Assembly: GCF_001625215.2 (NCBI RefSeq) | Contig: NC_030389.2 | Coordinates: forward strand, 2,392,930 to 2,456,929 | Direction of reading: 5' to 3' | DNA length: 64,000 nucleotides | From: Daucus carota subsp. sativus | Taxonomy: Eukaryota > Streptophyta > Magnoliopsida > Apiales > Apiaceae | Part shown: in pieces, positions 1-9,578 of the stretch | Layout of the letters: each line of letters begins with the position of its first letter | Position numbering within the stretch: the first letter of the stretch is position 1 | Made by a program: the position numbers and the translations under genes | The notes under the pieces: model-generated | The model's database searches: none | What the model was told of the DNA's origin: nothing | What the model saw: only the letters and a program-made list of their open reading frames with translations

Positions 1-371
1 ACTATATTATCAAGCATACCTATTCTCATAAAATCTCCAATTATAGAAACTTGTTGGGGCACAATACATAAAGATAGCCCATTATAGAAAGGTCCACAAA
101 AAGTTAAGCACATAAATTGTTTCGGAAGATACTCTGGTGTACACTTTGGAAGACCCTCATTTGTGAGAGGAATTGATACAACACCCCCAGAATTATTCGC
201 CACAATAATAGGGATATTTGTTATGAATATATGAATAACGATCAGCTTAACAGGGCTACCGTTAGCAAGAAGTATGGAAAAATAGATTTGTTTAAGAGCT
301 GAGCTTGCAAAGTCACCGAACAAGGAGGCCGGAATTATGGTATTCCGTCCGACCAATGCCCGGGAATGCAT
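1..371 (-). CDS. Unidentified open reading frame, cut by window edge
   Basis: Reading the minus strand from an ATG at 371 gives an uninterrupted frame of 123 codons that continues past base 1. It begins MHSRALVGRNTIIPASLFGD and contains a hydrophobic stretch (IVIHIFITNIPIIVANN) and a Cys/Pro-rich stretch (YLPKQFMCLTFCGPFYNG). An open frame of this length is notable in such AT-rich DNA, and the amino-acid composition looks protein-like. I do not recognise the family. It could be one exon of a gene or part of a transposon protein, and the ATG may be internal. No function is assigned. Confidence 0.35.
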   Translation of the reverse strand, partial: MHSRALVGRNTIIPASLFGDFASSALKQIYFSILLANGSPVKLIVIHIFITNIPIIVANNSGGVVSIPLTNEGLPKCTPEYLPKQFMCLTFCGPFYNGLSLCIVPQQVSIIGDFMRIGMLDNI

Positions 372-1312
372 CACAAAGGTTACATGTGCCTCTTTTTAGA
401 AATCGTGAATCCGAATCCTTTTGCAATGTGCCTACATACCTTATTTATAGAGATCACACTCAATGTAGTTCTTGATAAGTGTTGCCAAGAGATAAGCCCT
501 TATCCCCTCTAATTTGGGATAAATTAGCTAGTACTTGTGATAAACTAGCATTCCTTCACGTCTATCCGAAGAATCCCACTACAAGTAAGCCACTTGAAGC
601 CTTCTTATTTGATATATATCCGATTATATACATGAAATATGTGTATATGTCAGAATTATCCTCAAAATAGGTGTATTTATCCCTTAACTAGTGGATAGTG
701 GATAAAGGATAGCTTGAGTACTCCAAGTCCATCTCCAATTCGTTCTCCTAGAAACAAGGAAGAAGAATCTAACATAACTATGCTAGGCTTCTGCCCAAAC
801 GGAGGAAAGAACTCGGAACACTCTCCGGGGTATTACTTATGAAAGACCTTTCGGAATATTGCTTATGGAAAGAACTCAAGGTGTACACATTATAAGATGG
901 TGTAAATCTCCTTGTTCGGAGTTGTGTATTCCCTTGTATATATATCACTACATATAGATTCAACTTGGAAACTTAATATTTACAGAATAATACATAATAT
1001 ATAATTTAGGAAGTTGCCTTCTCTAACACACACCTGCAGTCAAAGCGGGAGGAGTATGAACACTCAGACTGGACCTGAAATCAAGGAATAGATGTCGAGG
1101 AAGAAAGATATCAGCCTACTGGGAAAAAGAGAGAACATAAAGAACTCGAACACGGCCTAAGGCACCCTGTTCACGAACAATTTGCATATCCATCTCCACA
1201 TGTTTCATCCGTTGATGTTGAACAGATTTATAATCCAACAAGATTCTGCTAGACTGCATAACTAATTTTAGGGCGTGTAAATACTAATACTGAAGTGCAC
1301 TAGCCAGGCTAC
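372..1312. other. No gene recognised
   Basis: AT-rich sequence with only short open frames on either strand and no recognised protein, RNA or terminal-repeat structure. The small frames near 479-670 and 778-963 lack ATG starts or protein-like composition. They are taken as chance. Confidence 0.4.
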
Positions 1313-1640
1313 TGTTGGGCCAACTAAGCGAGCCATAACTCCACAATAATACGATATTGTCCGCTTTGGGCTGAGCCTGCACGGCTTTGTTTTTTGGGCA
1401 CCTCCCAAAAGGTGGAGATTGTTACAGATCGTTTCAAATCTCGCTCTGATATCACTTGTTGGGCCAGCTAAGCGAGTCATAACTTCACAATAGTACAATA
1501 TTGTCCGCTTTGGGCCGAGCCCTCATGGCTCTGATTTTGGGCACCTCCCAAAAGGCCTCGTTCTATTGGAGTTGTTTTGGCTGCTTATATTCCAGCTTTC
1601 TGCCCCTCCTTCCACAACCGATGTGGGACAACTCCTAACA
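1313..1640 (-). mobile_element. TRIM-like miniature LTR element, minus orientation
   Basis: On the minus strand a complete 184-bp LTR-like unit runs from 1640 to 1457. It begins TGTTAGGAGTTGTCCCACAT and ends GGCCCAACA, so it has TG...CA ends. Two bases later (1454-1443) lies TGATATCAGAGC, one base off the tRNA-Met primer site TGGTATCAGAGC used by many plant LTR elements. After a short internal stretch, the 3' part of the LTR recurs (about 1411-1313) with clear similarity (CTTTTGGGAGGTGCCC..., ...GGCCCAACA). It lacks its first half. No coding capacity is visible. Small LTRs, a primer site and no ORF fit a TRIM. I see no matching target-site duplication, consistent with truncation. Confidence 0.6.
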
Positions 1641-1661
1641 ATTATGATACAATGTGGGATC

Positions 1662-1676
1662 TGTTAGGAGTTGTCC
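1662..1676 (+). repeat. Inverted copy of the TRIM LTR end
   Basis: TGTTAGGAGTTGTCC is an exact inverted copy of the 15 bases at 1626-1640, the 5' end of the TRIM LTR on the opposite strand. It lies only 21 bases away, at the junction with the Copia relic. It looks like a tiny fragment of a second TRIM, or a rearranged end. Confidence 0.5.
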
Positions 1677-1691
1677 ATCGTGGAGGAGTTT

Positions 1692-2640
1692 GAGGTGAGT
1701 AATTTGATATGTGGATGATTTAATATTCACAGGCAATAATACAAGTTTGATCGAAGCTTTTAAGCAGTCCATCATGAAGAAGTTTGAGACAAGTGATTTG
1801 GGTCTGATGTCATACTTTCTTGGCATTGAAGTAGAGCACAGAGAAGATCGAATATTCATATCTCAGATGTTGCTGTATAATCCTGTAAGGACTCTAGTTG
1901 AAGTTGGCACAAAGCTTACAAAGAAAGGGAAAGAGCCACTTGCAGATCCAACTTATTTTAAGCAAATTGTTGGAAGTCTCAGGTACCTTGTACCATACTT
2001 GACATTTCCTATGAAGTTGGTTTTATTAGTAGATACATGAGTCACCACAGCGGTCTCACTTGCAATAGCCAAACACATCATGCGTTATTTAAGAGGTACT
2101 CACGATCTTGGATTATTTTATTCTTCAACTGATAAGAGTGCACTCATAGGTTTTTCAGACAATGACTGGGCTGGAGATTTGGATGATCGTAAAAGCACTT
2201 CTGGCTACTGTTTTATACTTGGCAGTGGCTACTGTTTTATACTTGGCAGTGCAGCAAGTTAATGGTCATCGAAGAAGCAATCTACTGTCGCTCTCTCTAC
2301 TTACGAAGCAGAGTACATTGCTGCAGTTTCTAGTGCCTGCCAGGCTATTTGGTTGACAAGTTTATTGAGCCAGATGCATAATTTAGTTAAGGGAACTTTA
2401 AAGATATTTGTAGATAACAGATCTGCAATTACTCTGGCCAAGAATCCAGTTGCTCATGGAAGAAGTAAGCATATTGAAATTAAGTATCATTTTCTTAGGG
2501 AACTAGTTGAGTAAAAGAAGGTTGAATTGGTGTTTTGCAAGTCTGAAAATCAAGTATCAGACATTCTAACAAAGCCTCTGAAGTTTGAAGCATTTGTTAG
2601 GCTGAGAAGCAAGCTTGGTATTTGTTCTATAGAATCATGA
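1692..2640 (+). pseudogene. Copia-type pol fragment (reverse transcriptase end and RNase H)
   Basis: From 1708 the frame reads YVDDLIFTGNN, the catalytic YVDD block of Ty1/Copia reverse transcriptase, followed by SYFLGIEV and GSLRYL blocks. RNase H blocks follow: MRYLRGTHDLGLFY, GFSDNDWAGDLDDRKSTSGY, STYEAEYIAA, KHIEIKYHFLRELVE and DILTKPL. It is broken in several ways. Sequence is missing after the SQMLLYN segment, there is a stop at 2038-2040, a 24-base tandem duplication repeats the residues GYCFILGS, and there are stops after AAS and after RELVE. Everything upstream of YVDD (gag, protease, integrase) is absent. The frame ends just before the polypurine tract and 3' LTR. Dead element. Confidence 0.9.
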
Positions 2641-2651
2641 TTAAGGAGGAG
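2641..2651 (+). other. Polypurine tract of the Copia relic
   Basis: TTAAGGAGGAG immediately precedes the LTR start and matches the position and composition of the primer for plus-strand synthesis. It supports the LTR boundary chosen at 2652. Confidence 0.6.
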
Positions 2652-2907
2652 TGTTAGAGTGTAATCCTGATTTGTAGGAGTACAATTTGAATAAGTCATG
2701 TTTGTAATATTAGTTCCTGGATTTGTTATAGTAGTGAGTGAAAGTGTGACTATTTTTATGGTCCACTTTGTTAGTGATTCTGGTTGTTATTTCTTATCTG
2801 CATGTTGTCTTATATAGTCTCTAACCAACTAGCTTTGATTAATGAAAAACTACGTCGCTTTCTTACATAACTTATTTCTCAGCATAATTACTCTTATTTT
2901 ACTAACA
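2652..2907 (+). mobile_element. 3' LTR of the Copia relic
   Basis: A 256-bp segment begins TGTTAGAGTG and ends TTACTAACA. Its ends carry the perfect 6-base inverted repeat TGTTAG/CTAACA and the canonical TG...CA. It directly follows the polypurine tract and the RNase H end of the pol fragment. No 5' LTR partner is visible in the window, so the element is 5'-truncated. Confidence 0.75.
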
Positions 2908-3189
2908 AAAGCAATTCCACAAAATCAGCACATCATTTAAAGTACAGATATGATCTTATTTGAATCCAAAATAGCTTTAGTTTAGGATCAGTTTTGATTC
3001 TGCAGTAATTAATTCAGTTTATTATACTTGTAAATATCTCCTCTAATGTTGCCTGTAATTGCGTTAGTAGTCTGATATATATTGAACATTATACATCAAT
3101 GAGATAAAAAGGAAAACACATTTCTACAGTTACATTTTCATCAATTTAAGAACTAGACTTTTCATATATGTCTGGTTGAAGGAATAAGA

Positions 3190-3900
3190 AGCTTGAAAAA
3201 AGCATCTGACCTCCAAATCCACATAGAGCTAATTGGATTTTAAATTTTAAATAAAGTGTAAGGTGAGTCCTCATATGTGTTTAAAGGCCTCACATGGCAT
3301 ACTGAGTGAAAGATGCTAACTCTACTAAACTTAGTCCACCTTATGGGTTGACTACTTGACTTGTGAGCAAACTCAGTAGCATGGATCAATTCTTTTCGCA
3401 ACATTATTATGATTCCATTATAAAGATCTCTACTTAACTAAATTCTTTGTGACAGATGCTTGTGTTGGCTTAAAGTGACAAGGTTTCAACATTTTATAGC
3501 TGGATCATGATCTAGTTTCATTACTAACCTGAAATATCTCTTCATATTTCAAGCATTTATCAATACGTCGAAGAGAGTTTCACTCCTGGCGGGGAAGCTT
3601 GCCCTCAGAATTAAGATTGATAGTTTTTTTTTAAATGCGGGAAGGCTAAAGCTCTGGCAGAAAGGGGTTATTTGCTTCAGAGAAAAGAGATATATGGTAT
3701 GCCTCACCGGTTAATGATGAAAGAAATTCTAAAAAGAAAAAAGTCACATATGAAAAGGCCTTGAATCAAAGTTGTTGTTTCGACACATTTTAAGCATGTT
3801 GCTAACTTGCTATTAGAATTCTCTGATGATTCACTTTAAATACGGTGCAACTGATCAAAACAATCGAACATAAATCACATTGGTTCAAGGCCTATTCATA
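3190..3900 (+). repeat. Diverged segmental duplication, copy 1
   Basis: This non-coding segment is similar to 5140-5715 in the same order: CTAAACTTAGTCCACCTTAT, GATGCTTGTGTTGGCTTAAA, ATTTTATAGCTGGATCATGA, and later ACACATTTTAAGCATGTTGC and CATAAATCACATTGGTTCA. Many substitutions and indels show an old duplication. I see no coding potential. Confidence 0.6.
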
Positions 3901-4251
3901 TGCTTAAACAAATTTTCAAGTCTAAATCAGATGATAAAGAAAATCTTTTGAAACTGTATAAAAAGAAAATTAAACAGTTATCTAAGATGACAGATGTAGA
4001 ACCAATCTAGAAAAAGAAGTTTCTGTATCCACAACTTAGTCAGTTACAAGACTTGAACCCCTATTATTTTACATTTCACGCTCAATTACATTACAACGGT
4101 TTACACAAAGATAGAGGAATTAATTAAATGACTCCAAGAATGGTTACATTTGAAGTGGTTTTAAGTTGCCTTCCTTCATGATAAAACAATGCCCTCTTAT
4201 CTGCACAAGAAAATAACTGGCAGCAATCTTATTGTGGGCATGTTTGACTGA

Positions 4252-4574
4252 GAGCCTGTTTGGCTGAGCTTAGGACTTATAAGTTAATGCGACTTATGTG
4301 ATAAGTTGGAGCTTAAAATATCTGTTTGGGTAATTTTGACTTACTAATGACTTATGAGTTACTAAAAATAGAATAATAAAATTAAAAATAAGAGTGATTC
4401 ATGGGTAACTTATGTTTTATGGGTAATTTTTATCCAAAAAAAAGTTTAAAAAAATTAAGTCCCTGAAAAAAGTACCTCAGACTAACTTCTGGCTTTAAGT
4501 CAGTTTCTGGCTTATTTCTGACTTTAAGCCAACTTCTGGTTAAATTACACAAACAGGCCCAGACAAACAGGCTC
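4252..4574. mobile_element. MITE with 11-bp perfect terminal inverted repeats
   Basis: The 323-bp element begins GAGCCTGTTTG and ends CAAACAGGCTC. Inside, TTATAAGTTA/ACTTATG-type and CTTTAAGCCAACTTCTGG-type stretches mirror one another, so most of the element can fold. It has no ORF. Termini of the CCTGTTTGG type are common in plant hAT-like MITEs. I could not read an exact target-site duplication, so the superfamily is uncertain. It lies between the two copies of the 3.2/5.1-kb duplication. Confidence 0.65.
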
Positions 4575-5139
4575 TGACCTTATATTGCAAAAATGAAAAA
4601 TGAGGACTTATTTTGAGAAAAAATTTCACATTTACATACTGTTTTTTGGCATTAAGTATTTAAGAGGAATTTAATATTCCTTATTTGCAGATATTAGTAA
4701 ACATTTACATACTTTTTCCAAAAATAAATGACTTGGTTCTGAAATATATGCAGAAGGGACTTGGTTCTCAAACTCCACAAGTGCTCTGTTCAAGTGCACA
4801 ATCTCAACCCCCCTTCTCGTCCCCCAGGTGCACTTCTGATGTTTTTCATCAGGCTTGATGGCAACCTAAATGAAGCCCCGGGTCTGGGGAAGCAAAGACA
4901 TACAAACAGTATGTATATTTGCTATACTCCTACGCATGTTTCATGATCAGATGAACCCGTGCCTAAAGCAAATGGCGGATTTATAACAGTTCTTTACGAG
5001 ATAGTACTAAATGTGTTCTCTAAGAAATGATACTAAATACCTTTCTAGTAATTTTGCACTTAGATCTCCAGAATGTTTCAAAATTCATTAACCCCAGTGG
5101 ATTCCAAAATTATACCCCGATATTTTGGGTTGAAGAAAA

Positions 5140-5715
5140 AAGAGACCTTAATAATCATCTGAACTCTGCCTAAATCCACATAAAGCTAATTATAATCACT
5201 TATAAGGTAAACTTTCATATGTATTCAAAGGTAATAAATCTTACGCCACTGGAAGAAAATTTGCTCCAACCTACATGCTTCGAATGGCATACTGAATTAA
5301 TAATGTCAACTCGACTAAACTCAGTCCACCTTCTGGGTTGACACGTGATTTAACTTAGAGTAGCACAGAAGATCGACTTCTGACATTATGATCAATTCCT
5401 TCCACAAAATTATAAGGGTTCTGACTGATCCACCAGCAAAGGTATGATGTTCACTCAAATAAATTCTTCATGACATATATGCTTGTGTTGACTTAAACAG
5501 ACATGGTTTCGATATTTTATAGCTAGACCATGATCTAGTTCCATTAATAAATCATCTGAAATATTTGTTCAGATTTCAAGCATATTATTTTAAAATTGTA
5601 TTTTTTACACATTTTAAGCATGTTGCCTAGTTACTTCTAAAATTCTCTAATGATTCAATTCAATTATAGCAACTTATTAAAATAATTGTGCATAAATCAC
5701 ATTGGTTCAGGCACC
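5140..5715 (+). repeat. Diverged segmental duplication, copy 2
   Basis: This is the partner of 3190-3900. It keeps the blocks CTAAACTCAGTCCACCTTCT, TATGCTTGTGTTGACTTAAA, ATTTTATAGCTAGACCATGA and CATAAATCACATTGGTTCAG in the same order. No coding potential is seen. Confidence 0.6.
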
Positions 5716-5774
5716 TAGAGAGATTTTTTTTTTTTACCATCATGTAATTATGCGTACATCTAATACTTCTACTG

Positions 5775-6141
5775 CAGGGGCGGAGCCACCCACAGGCCAG
5801 CATGTGTAGTGGCCCACCCTGAAATTTTAGATAAAATATTTAGTTAAATATAGTTCTATGGATCATGTATCAGTTCACCCATATTTCTCTTACAGAAATT
5901 ACTGTTGATTCTGTTCAGGTTTATATTAATTAGAAGGCGTGCGATATTAATGTTACATATGGCTTGTGGTTTACAAAAGCAATCATATAAATGGACGACT
6001 TGTGATTTCATTATGTGTATTAAAGGTTAAAACAGAATTTAGTGTGGAAAAGAAATGGTTTAACAAATACTGCCTCAAAAAGAATCTGCGTTGTTATGTT
6101 AGCCTAGCCCACTTTCAGTAAAACTCCTAGCTCGGACCCTG
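5775..6141. mobile_element. hAT-like MITE with CAGGGGCGGAGCC terminus
   Basis: The left end reads CAGGGGCGGAGCCACCC and the right end reads CTAGCTCGGACCCTG, an imperfect terminal inverted repeat of the common plant CAGGGGCGGAGCC type. The 7-mer CTTCTAC occurs next to both ends, near an 8-bp duplication but offset by one base on the left. No ORF inside. It immediately follows duplication copy 2. Confidence 0.55.
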
Positions 6142-6859
6142 CTTCTACGTGTACTGTGAGTTATATGATATATCCTACAATATGTTTTTATATCTCCTCA
6201 TAACCGATGCATGAGTATTACAAGACATATTTGTGGAACAACTGTTGGTATATATGCACTGTAAAGCAGGGAGATATAATATAAAACTAGATTTTATTAT
6301 AATCAACTTATTCTTAATTACAATTAAAGAGATTCTTATATAACCAACATCTAAAAAGTAATAAGGTAATAATAAGGTAAACTTTTCTCAAAAGAAAACT
6401 GATATATAATGCAATTATCCATTAATATTATACTAATATAATGATATTATATATGTTAACTTCCCCTCAAATTTACGTTGTTGAACCGAGAGTTTGTCAA
6501 ACAAAAAACAGAGCTATTAAATCCAAAAGCCGCAAGCATCCACATGACACAACAGAGAATTAAAGTAAAAATTGCAATTCAAGCATATCCAAACCGCAGG
6601 CAAAGTCAAGAAACACCCTGTAAGCGAGCGAACAAGAAACATCCATGTCATACATTAACCAACTAAAACTATTTTAAAATTCCTTTACGAGTGCAACCAA
6701 AACGAGCTCAAATACAAGGTCTACTTCGAAGCCTAAGTATATTAGTACAGGAAACAATTTGCACAAACTGCCAGGTCAAAGCTCTGTATCCTCTGCTTAC
6801 CGGACAAAACAGGAAGCTGAGATATGGTACGAAACCAAATCCCAACACACACATATATA

Positions 6860-7500
6860 TAAACAATTGCTCAAATACAAACCACTAAATTAAAAACTAA
6901 AATACAAACCAAGAGAAACTATACCTAAATAACATCACCCACTCCCTATATGTCATCACCCACCCCCTATATGTCATCATCCACCTAGGGCCCACCCTCG
7001 CCCCAACTCAATCCACCCCGGCCCGCTAGGTCCTCGCCAAGACTCCGCATAGGCCCTGGACAAGCTCCAGCCTTAAAAGCAAAAACTTAGCCCCACCATG
7101 GTCTCACTAGGCCCGGCCCCGACCCTACTAGGCCCCACTTAGACCCCGTCTAGGCCCATCTCGGGGTCCATCCCCGGTCCCGAAACCCCTACCATTTTAT
7201 TTAATTGCATTGGTTTGTATTTTAATAGTTTGTGTTGGAGTAGAACCTTATTTATATATATATGCAGGCAAGTGATCAAATACAAATCAAGAGAAATTAG
7301 TCCTATATTTAGTCTCACTCTCATCCTACTAGAGCCTCACCAAGGCATGTCTTGAGCTCCAGACAAGCTCAAGAACCAATATTTAGCCTCTCTCTCATCC
7401 TACTAGGCCCTACCTAGGCCTCAGCAAGTCCCCTGGTCCATCTTCAGGGTCCACAAACCTCCTCATCCTCTTAAAAAGACTGGTTTGTATTTTAGTTTCC
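6860..7500. repeat. GC-rich CTAGGCCC-type repeat region
   Basis: An island of CTAGGCCC, GGCCCCGACC and CCTACTAGGCCC motifs lies between AT-rich stretches that repeat AAATACAAACCA and its complement TGGTTTGTATTT (about 6865-6910, 7212-7235, 7480-7495). The phrase CTCATCCTACTAG occurs twice (near 7322 and 7386). The frames across it have no recognised protein. It may be a degraded minisatellite or a foldback element. Confidence 0.4.
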
Positions 7501-7747
7501 ATTTAGTAATCTGTACTAGAATTCAAGAATCTAATTCCTAAGATATATCAAAAATAAGTAAGTACAGTGTTCCCATTAATTATACCTACTCAGATAGATT
7601 TCCAATTATAAAAACTCACATCCAAATTAACACTCTTAGTTGAGCATCAGTAAAACAGTAAAAAAGTAAAAAAGTTGCATTCACACACCAACCCAAGAAA
7701 AACACAAAATTACAGCTCAGGTAAGTTTGGGAGTACTAGAATGATAC

Positions 7748-7915
7748 CTGGGACCAGATCTTGATGGCCAAGGCCTTAATCTTCCTCATGAAGTAAGTGA
7801 TTACTGTTGAGACGCTGATGTAATATCGGGTTTTGCGGCAGGAAAGATGATAGATTAACCAAAATAAAAACAAAACAAAAGGCAAAACTACGTCGAACTT
7901 CTTCCAGTGAAACAT
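7748..7915 (-). pseudogene. Orphan first exon of the repeat-tailed membrane-protein family
   Basis: From an ATG at 7915 the minus strand encodes 56 residues beginning MFHWKKFDVVLPFVLFLFWL and ending IKIWSQ. It then meets a good splice donor (CAG|GTATCA). This matches exon 1 of family copy B (MFDWKEFLMILPVVLFLAW...KIWSE) and copy A, with the same phase-0 donor, one membrane helix at about residues 9-27 and a Cys-x(3-5)-RYY motif. No exon 2 follows downstream on the minus strand within 7.7 kb, so it seems orphaned. The coding frame is intact. Either a gene was broken or this is a duplicated exon. A large foldback MITE begins 170 bp upstream. Confidence 0.6.
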
Positions 7916-8280
7916 CGTTGATGTCGGAAATGTAAGAAAAATAAGTTGGAAACCTAAGACGTCGGAGCCTGAGCTGCTCACGTTAGCTTTTGAAACAACG
8001 CGGAAAAGAAGAAAAGCAAAATGGTTGTAGCAAATGTTAGTAGCGATGCCCGCCCGGGTCAGTTCTCGGATTTTTATTGGGAATTTATCAAATATACTAT
8101 TTTTTAGGATTTTATTTGCAAAAATACCATCTTTCTAAATTAATTGCATATTTACTAAACTAAATTTCTAAATTGCAAATATACTACCCCCTCCCCCTGC
8201 AACTAAATGCAACCTCATATGCAACTGAATGCCTGATTTCAAGTTCCACTTTTCAAATGTTATTTTCGACCTCATCCTTC

Positions 8281-8283
<3 letters not shown>

Positions 8284-8333
<50 letters not shown>
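8284..8333. repeat. (TA)n microsatellite
   Basis: A pure TA dinucleotide tract of about 50 bases at the loop of the smaller inverted repeat. Confidence 0.95.
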
Positions 8334-8335
<2 letters not shown>

Positions 8336-8423
8336 TTCTGAAAATCTGGTCGAAAATGACATTTGGAGACTGGAACTTGAAATCAGGCATTTAGTTGCAT
8401 TCAGTTGCATTTGGTTGCATTCA

Positions 8424-8694
8424 GTTGATTCTATTTTGATCTAATGGCCCCGCCAGGGGCACCCATACATCAGTTGTAATTTACAGTTTTCAGTTGCATT
8501 TTGCTTATGAGATTGCATATTCAGTTGAATATTGCCCCTGCGGGGCCTGCAACCCAAATCCACCACATTATCACCTCACCCTAAAAAAATTCAGTTGCTC
8601 ATGAGGTTGCATTCAGTTGATTCTATTTTGATCTAATGGCCCCGCCAGGGGCATCCATACATCAATTGTAACTTACAGTTTTCAGTTGCATATA
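8424..8694 (+). repeat. Tandem duplication of about 195 bp
   Basis: The block CAGTTGATTCTATTTTGATC followed by TAATGGCCCCGCCAGGGGCA, CCATACATCA and TTACAGTTTTCAGTTGCA occurs at 8424-8500 and again at 8617-8694 with only a few substitutions. Confidence 0.8.
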
Positions 8695-8798
8695 TATGAG
8701 ATCGATTGCATTCAACCATATGCAACCTCATATGCAACTGCAACTCCTGATTTCAAGTTCCAGTTCTCGAATGTCATTTTCGACCTCATCCTTGGAAT

Positions 8799-8801
<3 letters not shown>

Positions 8802-8875
<74 letters not shown>
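8802..8875. repeat. (TA)n microsatellite
   Basis: A TA tract of about 74 bases abutting the nested element. It was probably the TA-rich target into which that element inserted. Confidence 0.95.
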
Positions 8876-8880
<5 letters not shown>

Positions 8881-9337
8881 GAGGGTTCTGGTACAAACTT
8901 ACAAACTTACAAACTTTTTTTGTTCAACACATATATAACTTGAGTTCAACATTTTTTTAACATATTTTGTTGAACATCGATTAAAATAGTGGTGGAGAAG
9001 TACATAAACCAATTTTTAAAGATAAGAACTAAGGTAAACATGTTATATAACTAATATTTATGTTTCTAGACCCTACCCAAACCCCAGAGGTATAGTTTAA
9101 ACATATTTTTAGATATGTTCAACACAATGATAATTAGTGTTCAACACCCGATGTTGAACCCCAGTTATAAATGTGTTGAAAACGCGATTTATTTATGCGT
9201 TATTTTTAAAAATTGTGATGTTTTTTGAAAAATTTTCAACATGGATACTTTATATAACTAAGGATTAACACGATGGGAGAATAAAAAAAAGTTTGTAAGT
9301 TTGTAACTTAAAAAAGTTTTCATTTGATCCTATCCCT
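8876..9337. mobile_element. Nested MITE inserted in the TA tract
   Basis: The left end TATAGGGGAGGGTTCTGGTA and the inverse of the right end (TATAGGGATAGGATCAAATG) are similar, and both are followed by runs of TTACAAACTTACAAAC. The element is about 460 bp, has no ORF, and splits the TA tract of the outer foldback element into 8802-8875 and 9337-9357. Repeated GTTCAACA words occur inside. Confidence 0.6.
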
Positions 9338-9578
9338 ATATATATATATATATATATGGATTCCAAGGATGAGGTCGAAAATGACATTCGAGAACTGGAA
9401 CTTGAAATCAGGCATTCAGTTGCATGTGGTTGCATTCAGTTGCAGAATGGAGGAGAAGTATTTTTGCAATTTAAAAACTTAGTGTAGTAAAACTGCAAAT
9501 AGCTATTCTTGAGAAAAGTAAATTTGCAAAAATTTACTTTTTCCTATATATTTATGAAAAAACCCCTTTTATTTACTA

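Larger units (their letters stand above)
8088..9578. mobile_element. Composite foldback MITE with GTTGCA repeats and TA tracts
   Basis: The ends (GGGAATTTATCAAATATACT and TTATGAAAAAACCCCTTTTA) are of the 'gggnttttctcataaatac' kind shared with 10990-11315 and 21397-21720. Inside are many GTTGCA/TGCAAC words. An arm of more than 60 bases (8740-8803) has a near-perfect inverted copy at about 9357-9420 (TTCCAAGGATGAGGTCGAAA...). A second smaller inverted pair flanks the first TA tract (8226-8283 and 8334-8395). A different element is inserted between the large arms. No protein is encoded; the (IY)n frames are TA-repeat translations. Confidence 0.55.

Noticed and set aside
8229..8943. Long (IY)n open frames on both strands
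   Set aside because: They are translations of TA microsatellites inside a foldback element.
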